Origin: Sclerodactyla briareus
Taxonomy: Eukaryota; Echinodermata; Holothuroidea; Dendrochirotida; Sclerodactylidae
Assembly: GCA_026419785.1 (NCBI GenBank)
Contig: JAODTK010000112.1
Span: 124,001 to 188,000 of the forward strand
Direction: 5' to 3'
DNA: 64,000 nucleotides
Under the pieces are notes generated by a model. That model did no database searches. It saw only the letters and a list, made by a program, of their open reading frames with translations, and was not told the origin of the DNA. The translations under genes and the position numbers were made by a program. Within the stretch, counting starts at the first letter, position 1; the number at the start of each line of letters is the position of its first letter. Of the stretch, positions 22,741-34,689 are shown piece after piece.

Positions 22741-24269
22741 AATCTATTTTCATAGCATAACTATTATTCTCACATTAATGCCGCATACTGTACCCGAAGC
22801 TCTGAAATCCTAGCCTCATGCGGGTTACATAATAAACTTGGTAGGAACGAAAGCACGGCTTTACTTCAACAGATAAATACATAATCCAGGTTAGCATTCA
22901 TTGTGTGAAATTGAACCCTTCTTCTGATTGTTTTATTTGATATATTTGCACGGAATGATAAACATATAGGCTATACACTCGACTCGGAAAAATGATCCAA
23001 TCTGGTGATGAATAGGAAACAACCTATTCACGTCACGTCATATGCACATGAACATGGAACATGAATACAGACAGGTCAACTACAGTTCAATTAATGGTAC
23101 GTCAAAAGCGACTAAATGAGGAATAAGAGAATGATGGAATGCACCTTCGATAGATTTCTTCATATCTACGACACCTTTTGATTTTTTTTAATTGGCCGAT
23201 AGTCCTATTTTTGTGGGCCATATCATTCGTCCTCTACTTTGTTTCAATCTCTCCGATTTGAATCGTTCCAGCGACTGCAGAACGGAAAAAGGGAGAACTC
23301 CCAGCAAACGGTAAAAGATAGACGAGATTTTCAAGTATACAGTCGTGGGAAATAGAGCGCACTTGACGTCCCACTCCAGGAGACACGTGATGCGCCGTTG
23401 TAAGGTTTGCTTTCTTGAAACACTTCGTTTACAGTTTCACTGTTAGGGAGGCGACTCTGATATCGTCTATCCTTTGTGAAGCCTGGAGATGATACTGTTG
23501 GCACATAACGATATCATTCGTTACCTTGCTCGCAACACGCACCTGGGCCTCTTCCGCTTCAGGGATTTCACTGACATAATAGGTTTGCGTTTACCGACTT
23601 TCTGAACCGCACAATGTGTACATGTTCTTCTTCGTTGTAATAGTTATGAACCAAGAAACGAACGGGACCCCATTGATGCAATCAACCATAGCCCAGATAG
23701 CGAGTGGTAAAACGGATGATTGCACATTTCCTAACGGATGCGAAACGACGATCAGTATATGGCTAGATATATTAGAGAAATCGGTGTTTATCACTATTTT
23801 TTTTTTTTTCAAAAAAAAAAATTTTTTTTTTTGAAAAAAATTTAATTGGATAGCAGTGATAATAGGACCATGGAATGTGGTTACTGACATCCAGTTGGTA
23901 TCAGAAGCCGTGTTCTAATTCTAGCCAGTAATTAAAATATGACAGCACGCAGTGATATTGGAACCGCGACCAGTAGCTAACCAATAACATTAATGGCAGG
24001 CGTACAACCAGTGGTTTTGGCTACGGCTATGTTATTAGCGAGCATTTAGTTTTTTTGGCTCTCGTTTGAAGTCGGGACGATTTGTATGTAAATCATTAAA
24101 ATGTTAGTATATGAGTGAGAGTGCGCGGGCCTCCAACGGTGTGTGGGTCGAGTATTATGGAGACCGAGAAGGAATATGTCATCCTCTCAAACGTTCTGAG
24201 GAAAGGTTTCAAGCAAAACAAGAGCAAATTGTGTACAACACTGTAATATGTGGTAGTATACTCCAATAG
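22741..24269. other. Unrecognised spacer
   Basis: No supported gene. It contains the AT palindrome at 23803-23840, listed separately. Confidence 0.45.
23803..23840. repeat. Perfect 38-bp A/T palindrome
   Basis: The left arm (seven T, C, eleven A) is the exact reverse complement of the right arm (eleven T, G, seven A), with no spacer. Outer TATCACT and AGTGATA, a few bases away, extend the symmetry imperfectly. It is a potential cruciform. It could be the fused ends of a lost foldback element. Confidence 0.85.
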
Positions 24270-24379
24270 TTGCTGAAGAGATACTTAACACGATTTCATC
24301 TAGGTACTATGCCTATATTCAATACGTGTCATTCCAGATACTCCAGTGTCCAAAGTATCACGTTTTGTTCACGCCCTCA

Positions 24380-24520
24380 TGAATTAGGCATGGCTGTGTG
24401 TCCTTTTGTGACAACTGAGCAGACGAGACGACCATGTAATCGGATATGCATTGATGGGTGAGGATCACGGTACATTACAACCGATCACGATGAACTGAAT
24501 GAATTACCTTGGCTACGAAA
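24380..24520 (+). repeat. Module A of the local repeat family
   Basis: Contains GACCATGTAATCGGATATGC, then ATTGATGGGTGAGGATCACG and TACATTACAACCGATCACGA. It matches 43680-43770 almost base for base and 35120-35210 and 44060-44170 more weakly. It is non-coding. This is the only copy seen outside the 34-57 kb part of the window. Confidence 0.7.
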
Positions 24521-25320
24521 AGCAATGCAATAATAATGAACAACTAATGCAATCAATAGTGTATGTCGTTGGAAGAGCTTGTCGAATCTCGCCTGGAGCA
24601 CCTTTCGATTCGATGCCACTCGAGCAGGAACTATGCACGACACATGATTACAACAGTTAGAATAACGTGATGCTGCAATGTAACAAATACAGCCCCCGTC
24701 CTTGCCCTACAATCCATGAATGCAGACTAGTAGCGTCCGTGTTCATTTTTTTCTTTTCATTTCAACTGAGGTATGTTTCGATACCGTGATATAACTGGGG
24801 TTTTTTTACTGATAATTTAGGCAAAGTGTATGTAACAGATGCATGCGTACAACACATTGTTATATCAAATTGAGGTTTCTTGAAAACAACAACAAATATG
24901 CAGTTGTAATTCCGGGTGATCACACTGCATGACCCCAACAAAATTTCTATTTACAACTAGTATTACTCGAGGTCATATGTGTGGTATGGCTTATTTGTTA
25001 GACGCAGCCTCGAATTAGAATCTGACATTAAATTATTAAAGACCAGTTCGACGACCTGCATTGAAGCCATATGATGAATAACGATTGAAAAAAACACATG
25101 GAAACAATTCATAGACGAAATATTGCCAAGCGCTTTTTTTCTGACGAGTGAAGTTCAGTACAAAAGGAAAGTTACAGTAACATTTCGGTTGTTACTTCAA
25201 CTGCAATAGTACAGAATTTGTCTCCTTTCAGTGTATTCATGATTACTGTAAAGTTAGCTTTACGAAGTAAATGTTCAGAACAATAGATGGACCCAAAATA
25301 AAATGCCTACAATCTTAGAG
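24521..25320. other. Unrecognised spacer
   Basis: No recognisable gene or repeat. Confidence 0.4.
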
Positions 25321-25324
25321 AAAA

Positions 25325-25475
25325 ACGGTTGGGAACAAAAACGCACCCCTTCCTCTTCCCTAGTCTCCTACCCCCACTCCCCCAAACAATGTTGTTCCGA
25401 TGTGTTCCGGTCAGAATCCCAACATTGACCGAGGAAGCGGGGGTGTCCCAAACAGTTTGGTCCAAGTTTGTCTGA
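25325..25475 (+). repeat. C-rich direct repeat, copy 1
   Basis: CACCCCTTCCTCTTCCCTAG is followed by a GTTGTTCCGATGTGTTC block, GTCAGAATCCCAACATT and GGGGGTGTCCCAAACAGTTT. The same order occurs at 26505-26640, about 1.18 kb to the right, in the same orientation. Confidence 0.75.
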
Positions 25476-26504
25476 AATTATTTGGCCGAGTAGAGAAGCG
25501 GCCTAGCGGTACATGTTTTAGGCTGTTTCGCTTCATTCATCATGAGCTGTAAGTCCAGGCAGGCGATCGTTTCTTGCTGGAGGGGGGGGGGGGGGTGTTC
25601 TGGGTTAGGACCGCTATGGTTAATGTTTTGGAAAACTATGGTTCCACCAGGCTGGATAGTACATGAAAAGTCCCATGTGAAGTCGTTGTATCTTAAAATA
25701 CGTGCACGAAGGAGCAGATCAGACCTATGAGCTAACTATACAGGTGGGCGGGGTTGGGTGTTGAATATGGCACTGAATGCCAGCTCATATATGAGGCGAC
25801 TTGAAAGGAGAATTTTGAAACTTTGAACGTGACAATGTGGCAAACATAACTTGAATAGGGTGAGCAGCAAAAATGGAAGCTTTTGCCCGAGCGTCTTACT
25901 ATCTTCTCATTGGCCGTTACGTCCATGTGTTGCTTAACAAGCCCATTGAAGAAGAAACCAAATCGTACGGTCTACCACAAAGATGAAAGGAAAAACTATG
26001 GTAGACCGTTGACATTTTTACAAGTAATACTAAAATCTGTTCATTGGCCATGACATTCCGCATGTGCAAAATAGCAAAATTGGTGTGGTAACCACATTAC
26101 CAGCCGATCTGTCAATTTCCTCCGTCTTACAGTGTATTCGACGGTTGAATGAATAATAAATAGGAACCGATTGACCGCCCGGTCATCCCAACCGTACGAA
26201 TTATGCAACTGGCACAACGAAGCCAATTGCGCGACTTCCCGCCATGCCCAAATGTATAATTAACATGACTGTTATTTCATTAGGGGTTTTGGATCACGTG
26301 ACAATTGTAGGATGCCGCACAGAACCAACTGGTTGAATACGAGCAGCTCCTCCTAACTTGGCATTGTCCAGTTGTCATGCATTGAATCCACTTGGTGCTA
26401 TCGCAGCTTTCAGACAATCGTGGACCAAAAAGTTGGGACATAAAAACCGCTCTTTCTTCCACTGCATTTGTCGTGTTTTCTGGCGGGACTAAGCACGTGT
26501 AGGC

Positions 26505-26645
26505 ATAACCAAGCACCCCCCCTCTTCCCTAGATACCCATCCCTCTAAACATGTTGTCACGATGTGTTCAGGTCAGAATCCCAACATTAAACGGGGGAGC
26601 GGGGGTGCCCCAAACAGTTTCGTCAAAGATTGTAGGTGCATAAAA
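26505..26645 (+). repeat. C-rich direct repeat, copy 2
   Basis: Matches copy 1 through the CTCTTCCCTAGA, GATGTGTTC-GGTCAGAATCC and GGGGTGCCCCAAACAGTTT segments with scattered differences. The 1-kb interval between the copies has no recognised coding sequence, so the pair may be two insertions of one short element or the ends of a decayed element. Confidence 0.7.
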
Positions 26646-26754
26646 CATGTTCGGGGGTATGTTACAGCATCGTGTTAACACGCGGCCCTTTTTTTCCCCC
26701 CGTTCTCGATCGTGGGTTTGCGGTTTAAGGCGGCCCATAGGTTCGTTTCGGAAA

Positions 26755-26885
26755 ACGCGCCTCAGGTGCTGCTTTGATTAAAAAACCAATCAGAGCAGTA
26801 TCATCAGCGAACTTAATAAGTGAATACTCTTGCTCCGAGGATGTATTATTATATATCATAAAGTGAAGCGAAACGATGCTAAAAC
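26755..26885 (-). mobile_element. Rex1/Babar-type LINE, short RT fragment
   Basis: The minus strand encodes SLIKFADDTALIGFLIKAAP, including the catalytic ADD of the reverse transcriptase in the FADDTALIG context typical of Rex1/Babar-like LINEs. About 130 bases remain. No other motif is found on either side. Confidence 0.7.
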
Positions 26886-28240
26886 CGTTCGCCTGGGTCA
26901 GCCAGTGTCAGAAGTTGATAATGGAATTGTCAAGCAGGCCAAGTTTAACACATTGAGACAAATACGTGAGGTAATTCTTGATTCATTCAATAACGTCATC
27001 ACAACAACGTCATCACAACGTCACTGTGGCAAGTTTATTCGCTGAAATGTGAGGTTGTATGGCATTGAGTATCCCCAAGATGAGAATTTGACCTCTCCAG
27101 AAAAAAAGAAGTCCCACATTCATCACATTGCGCTAGCCGTATCCTCGAGTGTTTCAGCTCCATCAGGAGAATCCATATCTGACTCGCGGGCCTCCTGTTG
27201 TCTGCGTCACTCGCTCCATCATCCAATGGTGAAGGTACTGAACAGGAAAAGAATGAATAGGCGCACTGCAGCACTCCCAGCACCGGAATATAGGCCGGAT
27301 ATTAGATGTACACGACATGGGTGGAATGTGGCATAACGCCTACCCCCAAGAAGCCCCTAAATCGAAAGACTTGGTGGAACCCATGTAAAATCCTTGTCCC
27401 GAACTCGACAGACATACAGGGCCATAATGCAGTCCACGGGAAAGTGGTATTGTCGTAAGGAAATGATCACGGCCTCATGGCGCTAATGTGCAACAGCTAA
27501 GGTGAGGCGTCACTGGGAGGAGTACAACTCTCCGGTATACTTCTGCTGTCTCAAGCACAACCATCTTCTTCCCATACAGTCTTTCCTAGCCAGTTGGGTG
27601 GGGGGACACCAGTGATCCGAAGCAGACCAGAATGGACTGTGTGATGATTCAAAGTTGGCCACAGAACACTAGGTCCATCCCACAACTTTCTCCGAGTTTC
27701 CTCGACGATAGGCATGCACTGTTTGAAAGTGTAAATAAGACCACCCCATCGGACTGTCTAATTAGGTCATTATTAATGTCCTGACCGTGTGCCTCACCAT
27801 CATCAACTAGGGCGGGGGTTCCGGCTTCATCCTCCCTTTCTCAGCGGATATGTGTTTTTTTACGTGTTATCCCCCTTTTTGTGAAAAAGTCCGGTGAATA
27901 TCTGTCGACTTGAGCATCATACGTTATACGTTTCACTTGTTTTAGATTATTCATTTCATGAGTTCCTTGCATGCAGGCGCGTAACTGAGAGATTTGTTTC
28001 GGTACGGTGGTTGAGGTCGGAATCCACGGGAAACGTGTGCCCTCAATAATTTGGCCTCACCTTCCCTATGGCAAATAAGTACAAATTTATGGGCCCCTAG
28101 GTACATGACCTCGGCAGTAATTGCTAATAACAGCTGCAAAACCTCTACTGAACTGCAAAGAAATATTGATCATTTGGGTCAGGGGGGTTGCCCCCAACCC
28201 TCCTTCCCCGTGGGTAGGGGGGCGCCACTTTTGCGCAATG
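26886..28240. other. Spacer with unassigned frames
   Basis: Overlapping frames on both strands at 27035-27336 have protein-like but unrecognised translations. G/C-rich segments near 28150-28230 resemble subterminal regions of short DNA transposons, but matching ends could not be shown. Confidence 0.35.
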
Positions 28241-29585
28241 GACCGGTTGGGTGACAACTCCACTGGTGCTTTTGTGTTGCTATCATTTGATAACAAACGA
28301 TATCGGCACGATTGCAACGACTCCGCCAGGCTACGTATTTCACAGTTAAATGCGCATCGTGAGTCCGTGACAGAAACGTGTACGTGCCATATGGATCAGT
28401 GCGTTGTAAGTGTTAAGTGTAAGTGTACGTCTTCCATCGAGAGGTTCCTCAGCATAGGAATCTGGCCACGCTGCCATACTTGGGAAGTGAACTTCATAAG
28501 GTCAAATGCGTAGGAACGGGGGGGGGGGGGGGCTCACACGAAAGATTGTGGAGGGAGGAGATGTCATTCCGCCCCCACTTCCCAAGGCCTGAAACCCCTT
28601 TCATTTCTCATAAATTATATCGTAACAACATTCATTACGCCTAATGTTGTTTTCCCCGTATCTCTGACGTATCGCCAGTGCCCGTAGCCGCTGTCCTACG
28701 AACGTGTGCCCGCGATACTAGCTATACGACGAAAACTGCGATGTTTCCAAAATACAGTGGGTTGTTAGGTGTGCTATATATTACACTAATAGCATCTAAG
28801 GCATCTAGAAAAGCAAACATCTCTGAGAGAGGCACCCATCCCCTATGATCTCCCCCGATAATCCGTCTCATGTTAACCCCCCCCCCCTTTCCACTCCTAA
28901 TCAAAATCCCCTTCCTGCGAACTGCTAAGACAGTGATATGACGTGACCTATAGCCTGGCCGGCGCAGTGTAATTGAATTATGACACATGTATGTTATGAA
29001 ATGATCTATGAAACATATGTCACGGCTCACCAATGATTCCCGAGGTTCGAACCCTTCTACTACTGGTTAAGTGAATGAACTGTTTGCTCGTCCTCAACCG
29101 TACATCAGCTGCGATTGATTGGTTGTGAACATCAATGCGTATGTCAATGTGCTTGGACTTTCTAGAGCTAAATATTCTAGCCATCGATCTGACGTCATTT
29201 TGTTGCTTCCTTTCCTGCCTAATTTTCTGGAATCTCATCAACGAATAAAACAAGACAAAATGTTACCAAAATTAAGCCTCAAAATCGCTGGATAGCATTT
29301 AGATTCCTACAGCTTTCACCGGCCCCAAGGCGGGCCCGAGACCCACGCCCAAGAAATTTTGCGCTAGCGTTCGTGATGTGCGCGGCGAGTCGGTCGGCTT
29401 GGTTACATAAACATTGTATTGTACTCAGCGAGTATGGAAGTTCCTAGAAAACTTGTATATTCTAAACATCGATATGACATCATTATATCCCCGCGACACT
29501 GGAATTGTCCAGGATATTATGGTTTTGGGTGTGTAGCCGCCGCCGTCCCAGGCTCCGCCGTTGCCGGAAAACTTCAGCCGTTAGT
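28241..29585. other. Unrecognised spacer
   Basis: Contains a G15 run at 28518-28532 and a C11 run near 28877. No domain or element is recognised. Frames of up to 130 codons lie at 28121-28513 (+) and 28722-29033 (-), without motifs. Confidence 0.4.
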
Positions 29586-29589
29586 GCAA

Positions 29590-29990
29590 TAACCCTTCAA
29601 CGCTTATCCGATTGATCCGAAAAATGGTACACATGTCGCATAGTCGGAATCTAGGATGTGAGTTCGAAAGTGGGCTCCCACTGCAATGCTGGGGGCCGCT
29701 TAATCTATTGGCATATGTACGCGATTTTTTTTTAGAGTTAGTCGGATTTGAACGAAACTTGGGGGTAGGGACTATAGTTGATCTCGAAAAATGTAGAGGT
29801 ATTTCAGGTCATCGGAGGTCAATCTGAATAATTTATGCGATTTTCCAAACTTGGTCAGATTGAACAAAACTTGGTGGATGGGGGCTACATTTCAAGGCCA
29901 TCGTGGGTCAGATTTGCATATTTTATATTAGTTTTTTGTAACTTCCATGGATTACAACAAAACTGGGTGGATGAGCTATCCTGGTTTTAT
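29590..29990 (+). repeat. Diverged tandem repeat with AGGTCA-type units
   Basis: About three units of roughly 90-110 bp share GATTTGAACGAAACTTGGGG / GATTGAACAAAACTTGGTGG / GATTACAACAAAACTGGGTG, then a GGTCATCGGAGGTCA-like phrase and an AT-rich TTTGCATATTTTAT end. Units differ by substitutions and small indels. Such arrays are non-coding. The GGAGGTCA phrase links it to the 5.3, 8.7 and 31.6 kb repeats. Confidence 0.65.
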
Positions 29991-31535
29991 CTGATCGAAA
30001 TGGAGGTCTTTATGGGGTGTTAGATACTCCTCCCAATGATGTGCCTCAAAAAAGCGGGAATACACGCCTACACATGTCTGGTTGTTTGATTGGTTCCTGC
30101 ATGGACCAGGGCTGATCATCATGATAATCGCATGCGGAGGGTGGGGGAGGGGGGGGGGGGGGATGGGGGCTCGATTACACTTCGACCTTCTGATGCGCAT
30201 CCCCCAATGCATGCTTGATTTGGCCCATTTGGCCGACATGACTTGGACCTAGGATATTAAGAAATTTCCGGGACGTCGGTTCTTAGGATGCACATTAATG
30301 GTCTGGTATATATGGAGATAGGGTTTGGTCTGTTGCACTCAATTCACTACCCGAATATATCCAGTTTTTTGAAAACCTGTATCTACGCCTGCCTCAACAA
30401 CGCACCGGAGAGTGCGAGCTCTTCACAAATTGCTTAGTACGCCGTGTGTGGGGGTTGAGTGCTCAGTTCTCCACTGACCGAAAGGGGCCTTTGGACCTCT
30501 CAAGGTTTCGCCGCATTGACTCCTAATAATCTGGCGATGGAGCCACTCGGGGCAGCGGTTCAACCAAAGAGTTTTCAACCGGGCAATTAGTGGATTCATG
30601 TTAACCGCTCACGTATGTGTCCAGTCAGTCTCTTCAGTGGTGCCCAGAAATCACTGGGGGAAAGATGCACCGTATGATTTCTTTTCTGCCTACCGATTCT
30701 ACAGTTCAGTTGGCTGACATTAAGCTGTCTGGAATTAAGAGGTGACATCCCCAGCGCTTCTGGGTGGAGCCCAAAAGTAATACCAAGAAACCGTGATAAA
30801 TTGTGAAGAACATGACAATCTGGATAACACTGTTGTTCATGATCTATCCATCATGGAACTGTGTTTCGTCGGTGATGTTCACGCAGGTTCGTGGGGGCCA
30901 TTAATGAACATTCCTCAGTGTTTTAGTTATCGGGAGTCGAGTACATCTACTGCTATACTACCTGATCACAGTTTTCAGATCGATGAGAAACCATGACCAA
31001 TAGCCATGTCTCCTGCTGGCACCAGCAGAGACATCCAGAGTCACCCAGAAGGACCTTATAACCAGTTGATCCGTGCAATCTGCAATTCGCGAATTTATGC
31101 AATATCAAAGAATCGGGGTGGTTGCAATAGCTGGAGCCGGAACCAGACCGGTAGTAATGAAGTCACCTACACTGAAGCACCGGACGCGCACCGGTGATAA
31201 CTCGCCTTCTCGACTAGTGCTCAAAAGGTATCGAGGCAGGGGTTCAACAAATCACAACCTGCTCACACACACCTTGTACACCTAACGGCTGTTCCAATCA
31301 CCACCACTTACTTACTTTACATACGTCTGATTATGCGCCTGACGCTGCATGTACGTTCTCTCAAATTGAATACACTGGGAGGGAGTGTTCAAAATGTAGG
31401 AACATTCCGGAAATAGGCAAAATTTTTCCACTTTTTATTCCTTGGCGAACTCAGAGGAATCTATGCAGTAATGACCGTGTGTGTGGGCATGTGTGTATGT
31501 TACGCGCTTTGTTAACACGATAACATAACCCCACC
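29991..31535. other. Unrecognised spacer
   Basis: A G-rich tract lies at 30137-30168. Overlapping short frames around 31000-31285 show no motif. No element end was recognised. Confidence 0.4.
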
Positions 31536-31780
31536 CTTATGCTCCAAGTGGGGGATGGACTTGGTATGTGGGTCCTCTTATGAGTACATGAACCCTATTG
31601 TGTTGGGGTCAGGTCAAATGTCATCTGGGGTCATCAGAGGTCAAAGTCTGAAAATCGTTTGAAACGATAAGTCTAAAACACCTGGTCACATCGAGCTGGA
31701 ATTTGGTGTTTATCATCCTATTATCCTATTTTCACATGTATCTGGTCATAGATAGGTTATTAGAAATAAGTCAAGGATCA
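31536..31780 (+). repeat. AGGTCA-type dispersed repeat
   Basis: Reads GGGGTCAGGTCAAATGTCAT, CTGGGGTCATCAGAGGTCAA and AGTCTGAAAATCGTTTGAAA. The minus strand at 8.6-8.9 kb carries the same phrases in the same order. It is a non-coding repeat family. Confidence 0.6.
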
Positions 31781-31984
31781 CTAGCCTTTTTGACTTTCTG
31801 CTTCATATTTCATTGGGGAACTATTCATCAAACTACTTGGTAGGAATTTCAACATATTATTTTGTCAACCATTAGAAGCAGTGACCCTTTTTATTTGAAT
31901 GCCTATAGAATATTGGTCTCTATTTGGAGCAATTAACGACAGGCGAAATGAAAATGACCACTTCCCCACAATTTATTGAGAAAT

Positions 31985-32250
31985 AATAATGCAAAAATAA
32001 TAATGTGTAATATTTTGTTTTATAGCGCAATGTCACAAAGAGTACCAATGCGCTTCACAGAACAAAAACGAAGTCCTAATGAACAACAGAAACACCAAAC
32101 AAGAGTGAAAAAAGCCACAAAGCTACAAGTGTGAAAAGGCCCTAACGAAGAGAAGCGATTTAAGTTTTGAGTGTCACTTAAAGTCAAGGAACAACTGTTT
32201 GTGAGAGCTTTGCAAGTGTGGTTTCAACGCGCTTCCTGCTTAAGGCAATA
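31985..32250 (-). mobile_element. SINE or LINE 3' end with L2-like tail
   Basis: On the minus strand the sequence ends GTGAAGCGCATTGGTACTC, then a TGCGCTATAAAACAAAATA and ATTATTATTT tail. This 'aagcgc...gcgctata...ATT' end is shared with the L2-type LINE at 42.9 kb, the SINE at 37.9 kb and the LINE tail at 61.9 kb. Upstream sequence has no coding motif or tRNA boxes I can identify, so LINE and SINE cannot be separated. Confidence 0.6.
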
Positions 32251-32396
32251 TTATCCTTTCTATCGTTGAGACGCATTGGCAATTATCCGCAATTACCTAT
32301 CTGAAAATCCATGTCTGTCTTGTTACTATCTCATCGGTCCGAAGGGCCAGATAGATATTGTGGTCACTTTGCCATTTTCACTATATTACTGTTGCT

Positions 32397-32427
32397 GGTT
32401 GCCATAGCAACGGTTGCTATGGCAACC
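32397..32427. promoter_or_regulatory. Head-to-head pair of RFX-type X-box motifs
   Basis: GGTTGCCATAGCAAC and GTTGCTATGGCAACC are perfect reverse complements separated by one base. Each contains the full X-box pattern GTNRCC-N-RGYAAC bound by RFX-family factors. The whole site is a 31-bp near-perfect palindrome. It sits in repeat-rich DNA just before a GT microsatellite, so it may be a transposon-borne site and not the promoter of a nearby gene. Confidence 0.55.
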
Positions 32428-32523
32428 ATAGTGGTGGTTAGGTACTATCCTGAGGGGTCCCCATTGGTGGGGTACCCATTGGTGCCGGGTGATCCAGCAA
32501 TGAGGTGCACTTGCAAAGTCCGT

Positions 32524-32562
32524 TTGTGTGTGTGTGTGTGTGTGTGTATGTGTGTGCGTTTG
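32524..32562. repeat. (GT)n microsatellite
   Basis: GT dinucleotides with a single A and a C interruption. Confidence 0.9.
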
Positions 32563-33184
32563 CGTGTCCGGCAGATTTTTGATGTTTTTTTTTCGCAATT
32601 CCTCCATTTTGGAGTGGCTGAACCCAGTGAAATTTGCACACGCTTTAATAGTCACTAAACACATTATTGCTCTCAAAAAATTAGAACCGGCCTAATCAAA
32701 ATTGGGGAATTTCAGAAGGCAACAACGAATTTTGGGGCAATTTATCATTTTTACAAGTTTTATCACTATTTTTTAGGTATTCCCTTATTCCATGACTGAA
32801 TGATTCACCTTGGTATCAATGTGAAGAGGCACAAATAACAACTTTCCTCATGCAATCAGCCAAATTGTTACCAAAACTGTCAATTTTAGGGGGATTTGGC
32901 CAAATTTGAGAATTTCTGAAATTCTGTTCAATTTTGGGTATTTTTAGAGATCGGGAGCCGACTTCGTCCAAATTTCAGAAGAAGGTAAAAGTACCAAGCA
33001 AGGTTTTTCCCAACTTTTATGCTGTAAATTAACTGAAATTTTCATGAATATGAATAATTTTTGGGGAAAATTGCTGTTTTCAGACATATTTTGATAATTT
33101 TGTCCATTTGCAAATTGCGAAAAGGTAGCAAGAAGCACAATGAATAGTTCCACTTTGCCGATGAGATCCTGCAACTCCGGGGAT
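32563..33184. repeat. AT-rich low-complexity spacer
   Basis: Many near-repeats of phrases such as AATTTTGGGG, CAAATTTGAG and AATTTCTGAAATTCTG suggest a dispersed non-coding repeat. No coding motif. Confidence 0.4.
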
Positions 33185-33686
33185 TGCCCTCTTGTTATGT
33201 TCTATTGTACCTATCCCGCCAATGATTTCTGCGATTCTGAAGTTTCTAAAGTTGTATCACCGTGGAACACTAAATCGCTTCCAAAGGGTCGAGAATTGTT
33301 CCACCCGTCTTGTTGCTAGGAGGAAAAAGCATGATCGTATTACAAACATCCTTGCTGAACTTCGGTAGCTGTCGTCTGTTCTTTGCACCTACCAACCATC
33401 CCTCGAAAAGTTGCTGAAAGTTCCAAGGGTTCGTCTTCAGGTCTGCCGGGAGAGCGTTCTTTTAGATTCATAGCCCCGTTGATATGAGATTCGCTTCCAC
33501 CATTTTAATTCGTGATTTTTTCTGCAATATCTCAATTAAAAAGCTAGTTAAAGATATATATCTTCCATGAAGCTTTTCCGAATTGTAGTCTTCCTTCGTC
33601 TTTGTTCTGTTTGAAAGTTTGCGCTTCTAAACCGCATCTATTTCTTATTAGTATTATTATCCTAATTGTTTTTTTTAATTTCTTTA

Positions 33687-33743
<57 letters not shown>
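33185..33743 (+). mobile_element. L2-type LINE 3' end with (TTA)n tail
   Basis: Translation in several frames gives TRLVARRKKHDRITNILAEL, then SLEKLLKVPRVRLQVCRERS, FRFIAPL and DSLPP. This is the standard C-terminus of an L2/CR1-group LINE ('H.HITPVL..LHWLP ... KVPR...YGERAFSF.AP..WNSLP'). Frame changes and stops mark it as dead. Untranslated sequence leads to a (TTA)n tail at 33676-33743. The 5' 90% of the element is absent. Confidence 0.8.
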
Positions 33744-33747
<4 letters not shown>

Positions 33748-34685
33748 TAATAATAATATCACATTGACACACTATCAACTGTTCCATTAAAGTATCCACT
33801 GATGTGCATCAAAATAATAAAAAACATCCGTCCATGCATCCATTATGAAATGTAATATATAAAACATGGTGAATATTTTACGCAGATGATCATCGACTTA
33901 GTATGCAAAATTCAGAATACAAAGACTAATGAAGTCAACAAATAGGGTGATTGTCTCTGCGTATCGAGCGACCTTTTGGATAACTGGCACGTGTAGTAGG
34001 GTTCTCCTTCGAATGGCTTCGATAAGCTTTTGTGTATTCAGGGAACCTAATTTCCGTTTCTGACTCGATATTCGTCAATATCTGTCATGTGCAATGCAAT
34101 TTCTTACATTAAGAGAAAAAACCTCGAGTGCCCGTGGAATCCTTATGATGCAAAGGTCAACTACGTATGGGTTATGTCGTGTTCAGAGACTGAGGATCTA
34201 TAAGATTTGAATGCATCTGGTTTATACGGAGATGTTCTTCGTTTTTTCCGTTCACTAACAAATACAGGCACAACATAATGACCGTCAGTTGCTACTTGCA
34301 TTCATGTTACCATTTACAATGAATTAGCGAGCCGAAAATGCATCTCTTACCTGTTCAACCCCTGCATACATGTAGGACGATACTGTAACCCACTCAGTGT
34401 GATTTGATGGGATTTGAATTCTACGGGTTCAGGAATCCGAAAGAGACTCATCAAGTTACCCTGGCAGTATTGATTGTGGATGTAAGTTGTACAATATAGA
34501 CGTGTTGAAGACGAGTTGCGTCTTTACCTGGGTTTTCATCCAATAGGTCGTTGTCCTCTGATAAAGATATTTGAGTGATTAGGCAATTCGGCAAAAAATC
34601 ATAATTGATGATGAATATCAACTTGCAACTACGGAACCGAGACAGCGACGGGACTTGATAATCACGTAATTGAATAAAGCTAACT
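33744..34685. other. Unrecognised spacer
   Basis: No supported feature. Confidence 0.4.
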
Positions 34686-34689
34686 CGAT

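Noticed and set aside
25325-26645. LTR retrotransposon with the C-rich repeats as LTRs
   Set aside because: No TG...CA ends, primer-binding site, polypurine tract or internal coding remnants were seen.
27974-28230. DNA transposon with CAGGCGCGTAACTG start
   Set aside because: The proposed right end (GGCGCCACTT) is not a clean inverted match and no target duplication is visible.
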